58,889 nucleotides of DNA from Oscillospiraceae bacterium. GTDB lineage: Bacteria; Bacillota; Clostridia; Oscillospirales; Oscillospiraceae. Within the stretch, counting starts at the first letter, position 1. Each line of letters starts with the position of its first letter. The position numbers and the translations under genes are program-made. Of this stretch, positions 43,293 to 51,905 are shown piece by piece. Below the pieces are notes generated by a model. The model was not told the origin of the DNA. It worked only from the letters and a program-made list of their open reading frames with translations, and did not search any database. Location of the stretch: assembly GCA_018053145.1 (NCBI GenBank), contig JAGPMA010000008.1, positions 1 through 58,889 of the forward strand, in the 5' to 3' direction.

Positions 43293-44249
43293 ATGGAACT
43301 ACGGGATTTGCGTTATTTTTGTCTAACCGCCGAAATGGAACACGTTACAAAGGCTGCTGACAAATTGGGCGTTGCACAGCCGTTTTTAACAAAAATCATT
43401 AAACAGATTGAGGACGAAATCGGAGCGCCTTTATTTGAAAAGGTCGGAAGACAAATCCGACTTAATCAATTTGGGGAAGCTTTTTATGAGCAAGCAAAAA
43501 AGGTTTTAACTTGTATGGACAATCTCTTTGTCGAAATGGATTTTTTGCTCGATAAACCGGGAAGAAATATAACGCTTCTCTCCAATACAGAGGCGTACAC
43601 TCCGGGCCTTATAATTAATTTTAATAAAAATGATATGAACTACACACTCTCGGTGTTTTATGCGCTGCAAAATGTAATCATCGATGCTTTGAAATCAGGC
43701 GAAGCGGATTTTGCGTTAACCTGTCCGCCTATAACGGAGGGCATTTCAAGCGGAATCAAGACAGAAATAGCGTTCTACGATATTGGGTGGATATTGCTTC
43801 CTCCAAATCATCCGCTTTTAGAGAAAAAAGTGATTGATTTTACTGATTTGGATGGGGAAAAGCTTGTAACCAGTCCGAAAGGCTCTGCAATTAGATGGAA
43901 GGTTGAGCCGCTCTATGAAAAATACGGTATGAAAATGAACGTGGTCTGTGAGTCAAACAACCTGAACCTTATCACGCAAGCCGTCGAATGCGGAATGGGC
44001 TATGCTTTTATGCCAAGCCTTTACATGAATGAACGGCCGGAGCTTTATAAATACGCAGTTGAAGTTTTTGCGGAGAGGGAGGAAAGGCAGGCGTATTTTG
44101 GGCTTAGCTATAATGCGCACACTGCCGAAAACCGCAATGCCAAGCACTTCAAAACATTTGCAATGAACTATTTTCAGGAGATACAGGAAACGGTTTTTGC
44201 AAATGTCGTTCGGCACGCACCCACGACTTTCAACTTGCAAGATGAATAA
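43293..44249 (+). CDS. LysR-family transcriptional regulator (CoA-transferase divergon 2)
   Basis: The 318-residue regulator has an N-terminal winged helix (MELRDLRYFCLTAEMEHVTK, then AADKLGVAQPFLTKII) and a LysR ligand-binding domain. It aligns at the start with the regulator at 19760-20650. I chose the ATG at 43293, because GGGAGG is too close to the ATG one codon earlier. It is divergent from CoA-transferase 2 and is closed by a terminator, so it probably controls that gene. Confidence 0.9.
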   Translation: MELRDLRYFCLTAEMEHVTKAADKLGVAQPFLTKIIKQIEDEIGAPLFEKVGRQIRLNQFGEAFYEQAKKVLTCMDNLFVEMDFLLDKPGRNITLLSNTEAYTPGLIINFNKNDMNYTLSVFYALQNVIIDALKSGEADFALTCPPITEGISSGIKTEIAFYDIGWILLPPNHPLLEKKVIDFTDLDGEKLVTSPKGSAIRWKVEPLYEKYGMKMNVVCESNNLNLITQAVECGMGYAFMPSLYMNERPELYKYAVEVFAEREERQAYFGLSYNAHTAENRNAKHFKTFAMNYFQEIQETVFANVVRHAPTTFNLQDE

Positions 44250-44251
44250 AG

Positions 44252-44288
44252 AGGAAGGTTTTCGCTTAGATTTAGCGGAAACCTTCCT
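44252..44288 (+). terminator. Terminator of the second LysR gene
   Basis: AGGAAGGTTTTCGCT pairs with AGCGGAAACCTTCCT (one bulge) and is followed by T. The stretch to 44440 holds nothing else recognised. Confidence 0.85.
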
Positions 44289-44441
44289 TTTTCAAGCCGA
44301 ATTAGATAATTATTATGGTATAAATAATTCCTAAACAGAAAATACTCTTTCAGCTTTAGTATACCTTTACAACTGCCTATACAGAACTTAGTCGAAAAAG
44401 TCGATTTTTACATATTTTATGAAATTCGAGACAATTATCGC

Positions 44442-44470
44442 TTGCGCTTTGAATATGTTTCATATATACT
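44442..44470 (+). promoter_or_regulatory. Promoter of the coiled-coil protein gene
   Basis: TTGCGC (44442-44447) and TATACT (44465-44470) are 17 bp apart, about 80 bp upstream of the start codon. Confidence 0.6.
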
Positions 44471-44548
44471 AATCGGGAGTTATATTAGAGAGTGTATCGA
44501 TTGAAGAAGCATTACCCAGCTGTAAAAAAAATTTTGGGAGGATTATTA

Positions 44549-46111
44549 ATGAAGGGGCAGAAAATGCTAAAGGTAGTTAGCATACTAATGATCATTGTAA
44601 CATTGTGTGCTATGGCAGCGGGAGCTTGGGCGACTAAAACAGACATTTTAGACGTAAAAACCGCAAAAGAAGCAGAAGGCGCAGAAGCTGAAGCGAACCT
44701 TGACAAGCTCGAAGCGGGAGTAGCGACACTCGAATCAAACCGCGCAGCTTATGACGAGGGCGTAGCAGCTCTTGCCGACGGACAGACACAGTACGACGCA
44801 GGTGTAGCACAGCTCGCAGCAGGCCAGGCAGAATATGATGCAGGCGTCGCAAAGCTTGCCGCAAACACAGCAGCATACAACACCGGAAAGACTACATATG
44901 CAACTGGCCTTGCACAGTACAATGCAGGTTTAGCAGAGTATAACACCAAAAAGGCAGCATATGATGCCGGTTTGGCTCAATATACTACCGGCAAGGCACA
45001 GTATGATGCTGGTATGACAGCTCTTTCTGCAAAGACTGCAAGCTATGAAGCAGCCAAGGCTGCAACCGCTAACGGCCAGGCCGCTTATGAAGCCATTATT
45101 GCTGCCGGCCAGGCACAGTACGACGCAGGACTTGCTCAGTATAACGCAGGACTTGCTCAGTATACCGCTGGCGTTACCGCATATGAAGCTGCCGTCAAGC
45201 AGATCGAGGCCGCTAAGGCATCCGGTGCTTTGACAGGGGACGCTCTTGCAGCAAAAGAAAAAGAGCTTGCAACTACAAAGGCAACTCTTGAAGCAACAAA
45301 GACCAAGCTTGATGCATCAAAAGCAACCCTAGATGCAGCAAAGGCTAAGCTCCTTCCTTATGCAACCGTTATGGCTGGCATAAAGGAATATGAAACAGGC
45401 AAAGCAACTTTGGATGCAGCAGCTGCTCAGCTTACTGCAGCTAAGACACAGCTTGATGCAGCAGCTCCTCAGCTGACAGCCGGTAAGGCAAAGCTTGATG
45501 CAGCAGCAGCTCAGCTTAAAGCCGGCAAGGCAAAGCTTGACGAATACGAAGCTGGTCAGGCAAAGCTCACCGCAGCAGCAGCTCAGCTCGCAGCAGGAAA
45601 GACAAAGCTTGAAGATGCTTCAAAGACAATCGAAGAAGGCAAAGCAAAGCTCGCAGAGTTCGAAGCCGGCGAGGCTCAGATTGAAGCTGGTTATGCAACC
45701 CTTCTCGAGAACCCCGATGTAAAGGCAAAAGTCGATGCAGGTATGGATAAGATCGCTGCCGGCAGAGAAGCTCTTGCTGACGCAACAGTTGAAACAACAA
45801 AGATGATCGTAGACAGAGTTATTGTTTACGGGGCATTCATCCTTGCTGCTCTGCTTGGACTTATTGCTGCCATCCTCGGAGCAGGTGCGGCAAAAATGCC
45901 CAGCATTGGCAAGATTAAGGGCGGAATCCTTCTTGGACTGATCTCCCTCGTTCTTGCAATCGGCTCGAACGGCTATGGAATTTATACTTCCTATCAGGAA
46001 TTCGTAATGCCTATGGTCGCTGCAATTGCGGTTTGCGTATTCGCACTCCTCTTTGTTGTTGCAATCTTCCGTTATAAGAACGCTCTTGTCGCTCTTATGA
46101 CCGCTGAATAA
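44549..46111 (+). CDS. Heptad-repeat coiled-coil membrane protein of unknown function
   Basis: I do not recognise a named family. I chose ATG 44549, behind GGGAGGA, giving 520 residues. A signal or first membrane helix lies at residues 8-28. A repeat domain of about 360 residues follows (roughly 50-410), built of heptads of the form (Y/L)-x-A-G-x-A-x, such as YDAGVAQLAAG and YNAGLAQYTAG. The early heptads use Tyr at the first position, the later ones Leu. The C-terminus has three membrane helices (about 424-447, 459-480, 487-508) and no transporter or enzyme domain. The repeats resemble the extracellular coiled coils of YhgE/Pip-type proteins, but the membrane part does not match an obvious family. 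It is monocistronic and ends at a strong terminator. Confidence 0.85.
   Translation: MKGQKMLKVVSILMIIVTLCAMAAGAWATKTDILDVKTAKEAEGAEAEANLDKLEAGVATLESNRAAYDEGVAALADGQTQYDAGVAQLAAGQAEYDAGVAKLAANTAAYNTGKTTYATGLAQYNAGLAEYNTKKAAYDAGLAQYTTGKAQYDAGMTALSAKTASYEAAKAATANGQAAYEAIIAAGQAQYDAGLAQYNAGLAQYTAGVTAYEAAVKQIEAAKASGALTGDALAAKEKELATTKATLEATKTKLDASKATLDAAKAKLLPYATVMAGIKEYETGKATLDAAAAQLTAAKTQLDAAAPQLTAGKAKLDAAAAQLKAGKAKLDEYEAGQAKLTAAAAQLAAGKTKLEDASKTIEEGKAKLAEFEAGEAQIEAGYATLLENPDVKAKVDAGMDKIAAGREALADATVETTKMIVDRVIVYGAFILAALLGLIAAILGAGAAKMPSIGKIKGGILLGLISLVLAIGSNGYGIYTSYQEFVMPMVAAIAVCVFALLFVVAIFRYKNALVALMTAE
44720..45770 (+). repeat. Heptad-encoding DNA repeat region
   Basis: Within the coiled-coil gene the DNA is built from diverged 21-bp units, one per heptad. 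At 45125-45145 and 45146-45166 two neighbouring units are near-identical (19 of 21 bases), which suggests a recent unit duplication. Alanine codons GCA and GCT dominate. Confidence 0.8.
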
Positions 46112-46148
46112 GAATTAACTAAACAGTTGATTTACTAATTCAAAACAG

Positions 46149-46176
46149 AACGCGGGCCTCGATTGAGGTCCGCGTT
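46149..46176 (+). terminator. Terminator of the coiled-coil protein gene
   Basis: AACGCGGGCCTC and GAGGTCCGCGTT pair (one G-U wobble) and are followed by five T. Confidence 0.88.
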
Positions 46177-46301
46177 TTTATTACTGATGTGCGAATAATA
46201 ACCAAAAATATTTCACTTGACTAATTTTGGTATCGCGATTAATCTTAAACTGCTTAAGAGTATGCAAGGTTTTACCTATGCGAAAAAGGAATGCCATTAT
46301 T

Positions 46302-47000
46302 ATGGAAAACAAGCAAACAATTTTGGTGGTGGAAGACCACGACAGTGCGAGCAATTATATTTCGGCAATACTCACCTCAAGTAATTTCAGTGTAATTAAG
46401 ACGGCAAAGGGCAAAGAGGCTATATCCATGGCGGCATCATATTGTCCTGACATGATACTGCTGAATATGGGCTTGCCCGATATTACGGGAATGGATGTTC
46501 TCAAGGCGATAAGGCTCTGGTCGGACGTTCCGATAATATTCGTTTCGTCGCATGTGTCCGAGAACGAAATGGTTGAGGCTTTGGATTATGGTGCGGATGA
46601 TTATGTAAAAAAGCCGTTTCGAACAAATGAACTGATGGCAAGAATAAGAACGGGGTTTAGGCACAGCCAGAAAAATACGGATGTGAATCCAATCAGGCAC
46701 GTCGGTGAAATGGTTATTGACATCGACAGCAGAAGTGTAGCTATTTCTGGAAAGAGCATTCACCTCACTCCTAATGAATACAAAATCATAGTTCTTCTCT
46801 GTAAAAACCCAGGTAAGGTGCTGACTTATGACTATATTATTAAAGGGATCTGGGGACCATGCACAAAGGAAACGTATGAAAGCGAATTACAGGCGTTGCG
46901 TGTTAATGTCGCGAATATTAGAAAAAAGATTGAAGAAGATCCGACAAAACCAAAATACATACTTACCGAAGTAGGTATTGGGTATCGATTATCTGAATAA
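46302..47000 (+). CDS. OmpR/KdpE-like response regulator with Asn in place of the phospho-acceptor Asp
   Basis: The 232-residue protein has a receiver domain (ILVVEDHDSA at residues 7-16, acidic pair Glu11-Asp12, Lys104 in KKPF, Ser82 in place of Thr). A winged-helix OmpR-type DNA-binding domain follows, ending LTEVGIGYRL. At the phospho-acceptor position the sequence is LLNMGLPD, with Asn55 (AAT, 46464-46466) instead of Asp. No histidine kinase is adjacent, so it is an orphan or atypical regulator. I chose ATG 46302; AAAAAGGA lies 11 bp upstream. Its target is not evident. Confidence 0.9.
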   Translation: MENKQTILVVEDHDSASNYISAILTSSNFSVIKTAKGKEAISMAASYCPDMILLNMGLPDITGMDVLKAIRLWSDVPIIFVSSHVSENEMVEALDYGADDYVKKPFRTNELMARIRTGFRHSQKNTDVNPIRHVGEMVIDIDSRSVAISGKSIHLTPNEYKIIVLLCKNPGKVLTYDYIIKGIWGPCTKETYESELQALRVNVANIRKKIEEDPTKPKYILTEVGIGYRLSE

Positions 47001-47018
47001 AAATTGTGCATAATATAC

Positions 47019-47071
47019 AAATATCAAACCTCGTAAACGTGCAACGTTGGCATTTACGAGGTTTGATATTT
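47019..47071 (+). terminator. Terminator of the response-regulator gene
   Basis: A perfect 19-bp stem (47019-47037 with 47053-47071) has A-rich and T-rich ends. Confidence 0.92.
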
Positions 47072-47190
47072 ATCTTTATAAAATCTTTATGGTGTCGCAT
47101 ATAATCTTAATACAATTTTAATACATGCGGGGTTAGAATTGGTTTGGCTCTAATAAACAAACCAATGTTGAGAGAGAAGAGAGGTCACAA

Positions 47191-49317
47191 ATGAATCTAT
47201 ATTTGGGTATCATTTACGGCGTTATTGTTATTTCGATAATTGCCACAGTACTGTTGTTCCGCTTCGTTTTCAAACAAAGCAAGGGAACAAAGGAGATGCA
47301 GGAAATATCAGACGCTATTAAAGACGGCGCGATGGCATTCCTGAACAGGCAATATAAGTCAATCGCTTTGATTGCCGTTATTGCTCTCGCGGTTATTTTT
47401 GCAGCGGTGTATTTTGGAAAGCTGTCTCAGGGCGCCGAAATCGCAATGAGCACTGCAATCCACACAGGAATTGCTTTTGTAATCGGCGCGTTATGTTCGG
47501 CCTTGTCGGGCTATATCGGAATGTATATGTCTGTGAACAGCAACATTCGTGCTGCTGAAGGGGCAAGAACGAGCTTGGACAAATCCCTCCAAATCGCATT
47601 TAAGGGCGGCTCCGTAACAGGCCTTGCAGTAACAACTCTCTCACTTCTTGGAGTTGCAACCCTGTTCCTCGTATTCGGTGGTGCATCTGGTGATGAAGAG
47701 CTTATTATGGGCGCGCCCAACCTTATAATTGGCTTTGGTTTTGGAGCCTCACTTGTTGCGCTGTTTGCTCAGCTCGGCGGCGGAATTTACACAAAGGCAG
47801 CCGATGTCGGCGCCGACCTTGTTGGCAAGGTCGAAGCAGGAATACCCGAAGACGACCCCAGAAACCCTGCTGTTATTGCTGACCTTGTCGGCGACAATGT
47901 AGGTGACTGTGCAGGAAGAGGTGCAGATCTGTTTGAATCAACCGCTGCCGAAAACGTCGGTGCAATGGTTTTGGGCGTGGCACTCTATCAGATTTTTGGT
48001 ATTAAGGGAATCCTGTTCCCGCTGGTTGCCCGTGCACTTGGTATTATCGCATCCCTAATCGGAGTTCTTTGCGTTAAGGTAAAGGACGAGAACAAGGACC
48101 CGATGAGTTCCTTGAACGTGGGTTACGCTGTTACTTCGGCTATTATGGCAGTTCTGCTAACTGCTCTTATTAAATACATGCTCGCGGGCACAACTCCAGA
48201 CGGAGTTGTGGTTAACACCTGGATGCTCGCAGGGTGCGGCCTAACGGGTATTGTTCTCAGCTATGTTTTTGTTTGGCTTACAAACCATTACACTTCTTAC
48301 AATAAAAATCCTGTACAGAGCATTGCGGAGGCAAGCAAAACCGGCGCCGCCACAAACATCATTTCTGGCATTGCAGTTGGCATGAGATCAACAGCCTTGC
48401 CGGTGGTGTTCATATGTGCAGCAATTTATATCGCTTATGAGCTCGGCAATGCGGCCTTGGGCGGTGTAGCTAATGCCGGTCTTTACGGAACAGCGGTTGC
48501 AACCATGGGTATGCTCTCAACCTGCACCTATGTTTTGGCGATGGATGCCTTCGGACCCATCACCGACAACGCCGGCGGCATTATCGAAATGTCCGGAGCA
48601 CCTGAAGAGGTCAGAAATACCACAGACAAGCTTGATGCTTGCGGAAACACAACAAAGGCGCTTACAAAAGGCTATGCAGTCGGTTCCGCTTCGCTTGCAA
48701 CCTTCCTTCTGTTTGCCGCTTATGCAGATGAAGTTCAGGCTATAACAGGAAAAGCGTTCACGGTTGATATCAGCAAACCTGCTGTTTTCATAGCATCCTT
48801 CATTGCAGCGATGGTCGTTTTCCTCTTCAGTTCAACTGCAATTAACGCTGTCAGCAATGCAGCTCAGTATGTTATCATTGAGGTTAGACGTCAATTCAAG
48901 GAAATTCCGGGCATCATGACCGGAAAAGCAAAGCCCGACTATGCTAAATGCGTTGATATCGTAACCAAAGGCGCCTTGCACGAAATGATAGTTCCCGGTC
49001 TTATCGTCGTAATCGTTCCCATTCTTGTCGGAGTGCTGCTGGGAAGAGAAGCCGCAGGCGCGTACCTTCTGGTCTGCACCATCGTTGGCGTTATAGTTGC
49101 CCTCTTCCTCAATAACAGCGGTGGCGCATGGGACAACGCAAAGAAATACGTTGAAATGGGCTTTGGCGGCGGTAAGGGCTCAGAAACACACAAGGCAGCA
49201 GTAGTAGGCGATACCGTAGGCGATCCCTTCAAGGACACTGCAGGCCCTTCACTCCACGTTCTCATTAAGCTTACAAGCACACTTACACTTTTGTTTTTAG
49301 TTCTCTTCTGGCACTAA
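47191..49317 (+). CDS. hppA: Membrane-bound ion-pumping pyrophosphatase
   Basis: The 708-residue protein has about 16 membrane helices and hydrolyses pyrophosphate to drive ion export. The substrate site is in GGGIYTKAADVGADLVGKVE, then EDDPRNPAVIADLVGDNVGDCAGRGADLFES at residues 220-250, and DAFGPITDNAGG near 452. At residues 485-490 the sequence is GNTTKA, with Lys489 where potassium-dependent enzymes have Ala. This predicts a potassium-independent, H+-pumping type. The gene has no close neighbour on its strand and is followed by a terminator. Confidence 0.96.
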   Translation: MNLYLGIIYGVIVISIIATVLLFRFVFKQSKGTKEMQEISDAIKDGAMAFLNRQYKSIALIAVIALAVIFAAVYFGKLSQGAEIAMSTAIHTGIAFVIGALCSALSGYIGMYMSVNSNIRAAEGARTSLDKSLQIAFKGGSVTGLAVTTLSLLGVATLFLVFGGASGDEELIMGAPNLIIGFGFGASLVALFAQLGGGIYTKAADVGADLVGKVEAGIPEDDPRNPAVIADLVGDNVGDCAGRGADLFESTAAENVGAMVLGVALYQIFGIKGILFPLVARALGIIASLIGVLCVKVKDENKDPMSSLNVGYAVTSAIMAVLLTALIKYMLAGTTPDGVVVNTWMLAGCGLTGIVLSYVFVWLTNHYTSYNKNPVQSIAEASKTGAATNIISGIAVGMRSTALPVVFICAAIYIAYELGNAALGGVANAGLYGTAVATMGMLSTCTYVLAMDAFGPITDNAGGIIEMSGAPEEVRNTTDKLDACGNTTKALTKGYAVGSASLATFLLFAAYADEVQAITGKAFTVDISKPAVFIASFIAAMVVFLFSSTAINAVSNAAQYVIIEVRRQFKEIPGIMTGKAKPDYAKCVDIVTKGALHEMIVPGLIVVIVPILVGVLLGREAAGAYLLVCTIVGVIVALFLNNSGGAWDNAKKYVEMGFGGGKGSETHKAAVVGDTVGDPFKDTAGPSLHVLIKLTSTLTLLFLVLFWH

Positions 49318-49325
49318 TAAAAACT

Positions 49326-49372
49326 ATAAACAGAAGAAGGATTCACGATTTGTGAAACCTTCTTCTGTTTAT
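49326..49372. terminator. Terminator between hppA and the motB remnant
   Basis: ATAAACAGAAGAAGG pairs with CCTTCTTCTGTTTAT, an inverted repeat with A/T tracts on both sides. It serves converging genes. Confidence 0.88.
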
Positions 49373-49391
49373 ATTCTGAGTACTTTTTAAC

Positions 49392-49890
49392 TTAATCAGC
49401 TTTAATACTTGGCGGAACAGCCTCGGAACTGCTGGAGGGCTTTACATTTGTGCTTTCTTTAGGGCTTGTTGTTTCTTGTGGGGCCGTACTTGCTTTAGGA
49501 GAGCTGCTTGCTTCCGTTTCGGAGCTTTCCTCAGACGGCAAATCGTCAGCAGCTAGGTCAGTGCTTGCTGTAAAGGGTTTTTTCAATATTGAGATGACAA
49601 CTCTTCTGTTTTTAGCCTTATTTTCGGCAGTATCGTTTGGAGCAACAGGACGGTGTTCGCCATAACCGATTGAAGCCATGGTTTCCCGACTTGTTCGCCG
49701 AGGCTGCCGCTGCGCCTTCTATTGTCGCGAAGCCCTCCTGCAATGATTCCGACATTGCGGCCGCTTTTTGTGCATCAAGCTTACTGGACGTATACAGAAT
49801 AATAAAAAGAATTAGCAGCAAATTCATTAAGTCCGAGTATGTAAGAAGCCATCTTTCGCTGGTGTCTTTTTCAACTTTCGGTTTTGGCAT
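49392..49890 (-). pseudogene. motB: motB remnant: N-terminal half and last part of the OmpA domain in different frames
   Basis: Frame one (49618-49890) encodes a normal MotB start: VEKDTSERWLLTYSDLMNLLLILF, with the ion-coupling Asp20 in its single membrane helix and the plug-like KLDAQKAAAMSESLQEGF. After about 70 residues the frame turns to nonsense. In the next frame (49392-49679) the text continues as ASIGYGEHRPVAPNDTAENKAKNRRV, which is the extreme C-terminal end of an OmpA-like peptidoglycan-binding domain. An acidic/Ser/Pro-rich tail of about 60 residues follows. The intervening 80 or so residues of the OmpA domain are missing. So the gene has an internal deletion with a frameshift, or an assembly error, and cannot make a complete stator. 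It lies 32 bp after motA. Confidence 0.85.
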
Positions 49891-49922
49891 TCCTTAAACC
49901 TTCTTTATTCATGGGATACGTC

Positions 49923-50720
49923 CTAGCCCTTGTTTTTTACCTTTGGAGATTTGCCCTTTGCTGCGCCGTCTGTATCAGCTCCATCTAATTTAACATTTCC
50001 GGAACCGCATTTTGCTATCAAGAATTCTTTAATTCTAGTCGGATAGTCACCGGCTTGAATAGCAAGGAAGCCGGCAACCATGATTTGATAATAATGGTAT
50101 TCTTCTTCTGCGTTAGCCTTAATCTGAGCGGCGAAAGGGAGCCATAAAAGGTTTGCTGAACCAACGCCGTACATAGTTGCAATGAATGCGGTTGCGATTT
50201 TACCGCCTAGAGAATCCATATCGCTCATATCTCTGAGTATGCTGACCATGCCCATAACCGTGCCCAAAACACCGAGCGTTGGTGCCGCACCGCCCATTTG
50301 TTTAAATACGGAGGCGCCCGCCTCGCACTCGGCTTCAAGCGTTTGCTTCAGATATTCGGGAGAAACACCGTCGGCAATGAACGACATGCCTTTTTTTAGT
50401 ACTGGATTATCATATTTTTCTGCTTCAGTTTCCAAAGCAAGCAGACCGCTTTGCCTTGCAATGATAGCTGTTTGAACCATAAGCTCAATTAACTCACCAA
50501 CATTTTTTTTCTTAGTAAAAAAAGCTAATTTCATTGCGCCGGGAACTATTTTTAGTTTACTTACAGGATTGGCAATTAGTGCAACGCCGATTGAACCACC
50601 AAATACTATACTTATTGCCGGTATCTTAACCAGAGATGACAAAACTCCCTCATCTGCTATATAACCAAACAGAACTGCGGCAAAAGCTATTATTACGCCA
50701 ATAATGCCAAGTATATTCAT
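49923..50720 (-). CDS. motA: MotA-family proton channel/stator protein
   Basis: The 265-residue protein has four membrane helices with the MotA pattern (MNILGIIGVIIAFAAVLFGYIADEG, KIPAISIVFGGSIGVAL, GGAAPTLGVLGTVMGMV, then a helix ending LLWLPFAAQIKANAEEEYHYYQIMVAGFLAIQAG). The Pro residues of the pore helices are present. I chose ATG 50718-50720; the ribosome site is weak. Ordinarily MotA partners MotB to rotate the flagellum or power another process, but the partner here is broken. No flagellar genes lie in the window. Confidence 0.9.
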   Translation of the reverse strand: MNILGIIGVIIAFAAVLFGYIADEGVLSSLVKIPAISIVFGGSIGVALIANPVSKLKIVPGAMKLAFFTKKKNVGELIELMVQTAIIARQSGLLALETEAEKYDNPVLKKGMSFIADGVSPEYLKQTLEAECEAGASVFKQMGGAAPTLGVLGTVMGMVSILRDMSDMDSLGGKIATAFIATMYGVGSANLLWLPFAAQIKANAEEEYHYYQIMVAGFLAIQAGDYPTRIKEFLIAKCGSGNVKLDGADTDGAAKGKSPKVKNKG

Positions 50721-50897
50721 AGTTTTGTGCCCCCACACTAAGACTGAGCTGAAAAATGCAACGTGATGCAAGTCTCTCTTTGGTTATGAAAAATAGAACT
50801 AAACTACGCTCAATTTGTTCTCAGTTTACTAGAATAATCTATAGACATTTTTACAACGTTTAGTGATAATATAGCTTGACTTCGGCTAAATATTTTT

Positions 50898-50953
50898 ATT
50901 TAAAAGAAGAAACGATAGACAGGTAAACCCGTCTATCGTTTCTTCTTTTAAAT
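50898..50953 (-). terminator. Terminator of the secDF transcript
   Basis: A stem of 23 bp, perfect over its central 20 bp (50901-50920 with 50931-50950), ends the leftward secD-secF transcript. Both sides are A/T-rich. Confidence 0.92.
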
Positions 50954-50972
50954 ATTAAATAATAAAAACTAA

Positions 50973-51905
50973 TTATGCTTTTCTGCGCTTTGCTTTTTCA
51001 GCGTGATTCTTCCACATGACCCAAAGGGGACCTGCGATGCAAATAGTCGAGTAACAGCCGGAAATCGTACCAAACATCATCGGAAGAGCAAAGTCTTTGA
51101 TGGAGGCGATGTTATATATCTGTGCAAAGATATAAACGATGGTTATGCTGGCAAAAACGGCAAGACTTGTGTTGATTGAACGAGACATGGACTGTGTTAT
51201 GCTGGTATCCACGAGTTCTTCTGTAGAGGTTTTTAGGCTCATTACGGTCTTGTTCTCGCGGATACGGTCATATATGACTATAGTATCATTAATTGAAAAA
51301 CCGATAATTGTAAGCACAGCAGCAATAAACGAGTCGTTTAGCGGGATTTGAAAAATGATAAACACAGAGGTAACAACAAAGGCATCGTGGAACAGGGCTA
51401 CAATAGCCATGAAGCCTGCTGAAAATCCGCCGATTTTTCTGAAGCGATATCCGACGTAGACAAGAATCAGACCGAAGGACAGGAATATAGCGAGCAGACC
51501 GTTTTTAAAGAATCGAGCACCCGTAGAAGGCTCAACGGATTGGGAGGTCGCAAAGTCTATTCCTGCGTCAGGAAAAGCCTCAGTCAGGGTGGAGGTGACT
51601 GTTTCCTGTTCCTGAGAGGTGATGGATTCATAAGCCGCCATATTGACAACGAGCATTTTCTCACCGGTTGCCGGAGTAGTCTGCTCAAGGCAGCTTGTTG
51701 TAATACCCAAGGCGTCCTCGATAAGGCTTGCAGCCGTCTCAGTGTCAACCGAACTTGTTATAGTATACTTAAGAACCGAACCGCCCTGGAACTGGATATC
51801 AAGCTTAATGCCGTTGACTAATGCAAAGATTATTCCGGCAAGAATGATACATGAGGAGATTATAAAGTAGATCTTTCTGTTCTTGTAAAAGTTAATAATC
51901 TTCAT
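50973..51905 (-). CDS. secF: Protein translocase subunit SecF
   Basis: The 310-residue membrane protein has an N-terminal helix (FYKNRKIYFIISSCIILAGI). An extracytoplasmic domain with GIKLDIQFQGGSV follows, then five more helices with the conserved ALFHDAFVV and DRIRENK. With SecD it uses ion motive force to pull proteins outward after SecA-driven translocation. ATG 51903-51905 overlaps the secD stop (ATGA) and has GGGAGG upstream. Confidence 0.96.
   Translation of the reverse strand: MKIINFYKNRKIYFIISSCIILAGIIFALVNGIKLDIQFQGGSVLKYTITSSVDTETAASLIEDALGITTSCLEQTTPATGEKMLVVNMAAYESITSQEQETVTSTLTEAFPDAGIDFATSQSVEPSTGARFFKNGLLAIFLSFGLILVYVGYRFRKIGGFSAGFMAIVALFHDAFVVTSVFIIFQIPLNDSFIAAVLTIIGFSINDTIVIYDRIRENKTVMSLKTSTEELVDTSITQSMSRSINTSLAVFASITIVYIFAQIYNIASIKDFALPMMFGTISGCYSTICIAGPLWVMWKNHAEKAKRRKA

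Noticed and set aside
44492-44548. Upstream start for the coiled-coil protein
   Set aside because: A strong GGGAGGA lies just before ATG 44549 and the residues ahead of it are not conserved-looking. The later start also gives a normal signal helix.
44720-45770. CRISPR array or minisatellite in the repeat-rich gene
   Set aside because: The repeats are in frame, diverged and each unit is 21 bp coding for a heptad. There are no unique spacers.
49392-49890. Programmed frameshifting in motB
   Set aside because: A frame change alone would not restore the missing middle of the OmpA domain (about 80 residues), and no slippery heptamer was seen at the junction. A deletion is the simpler reading.
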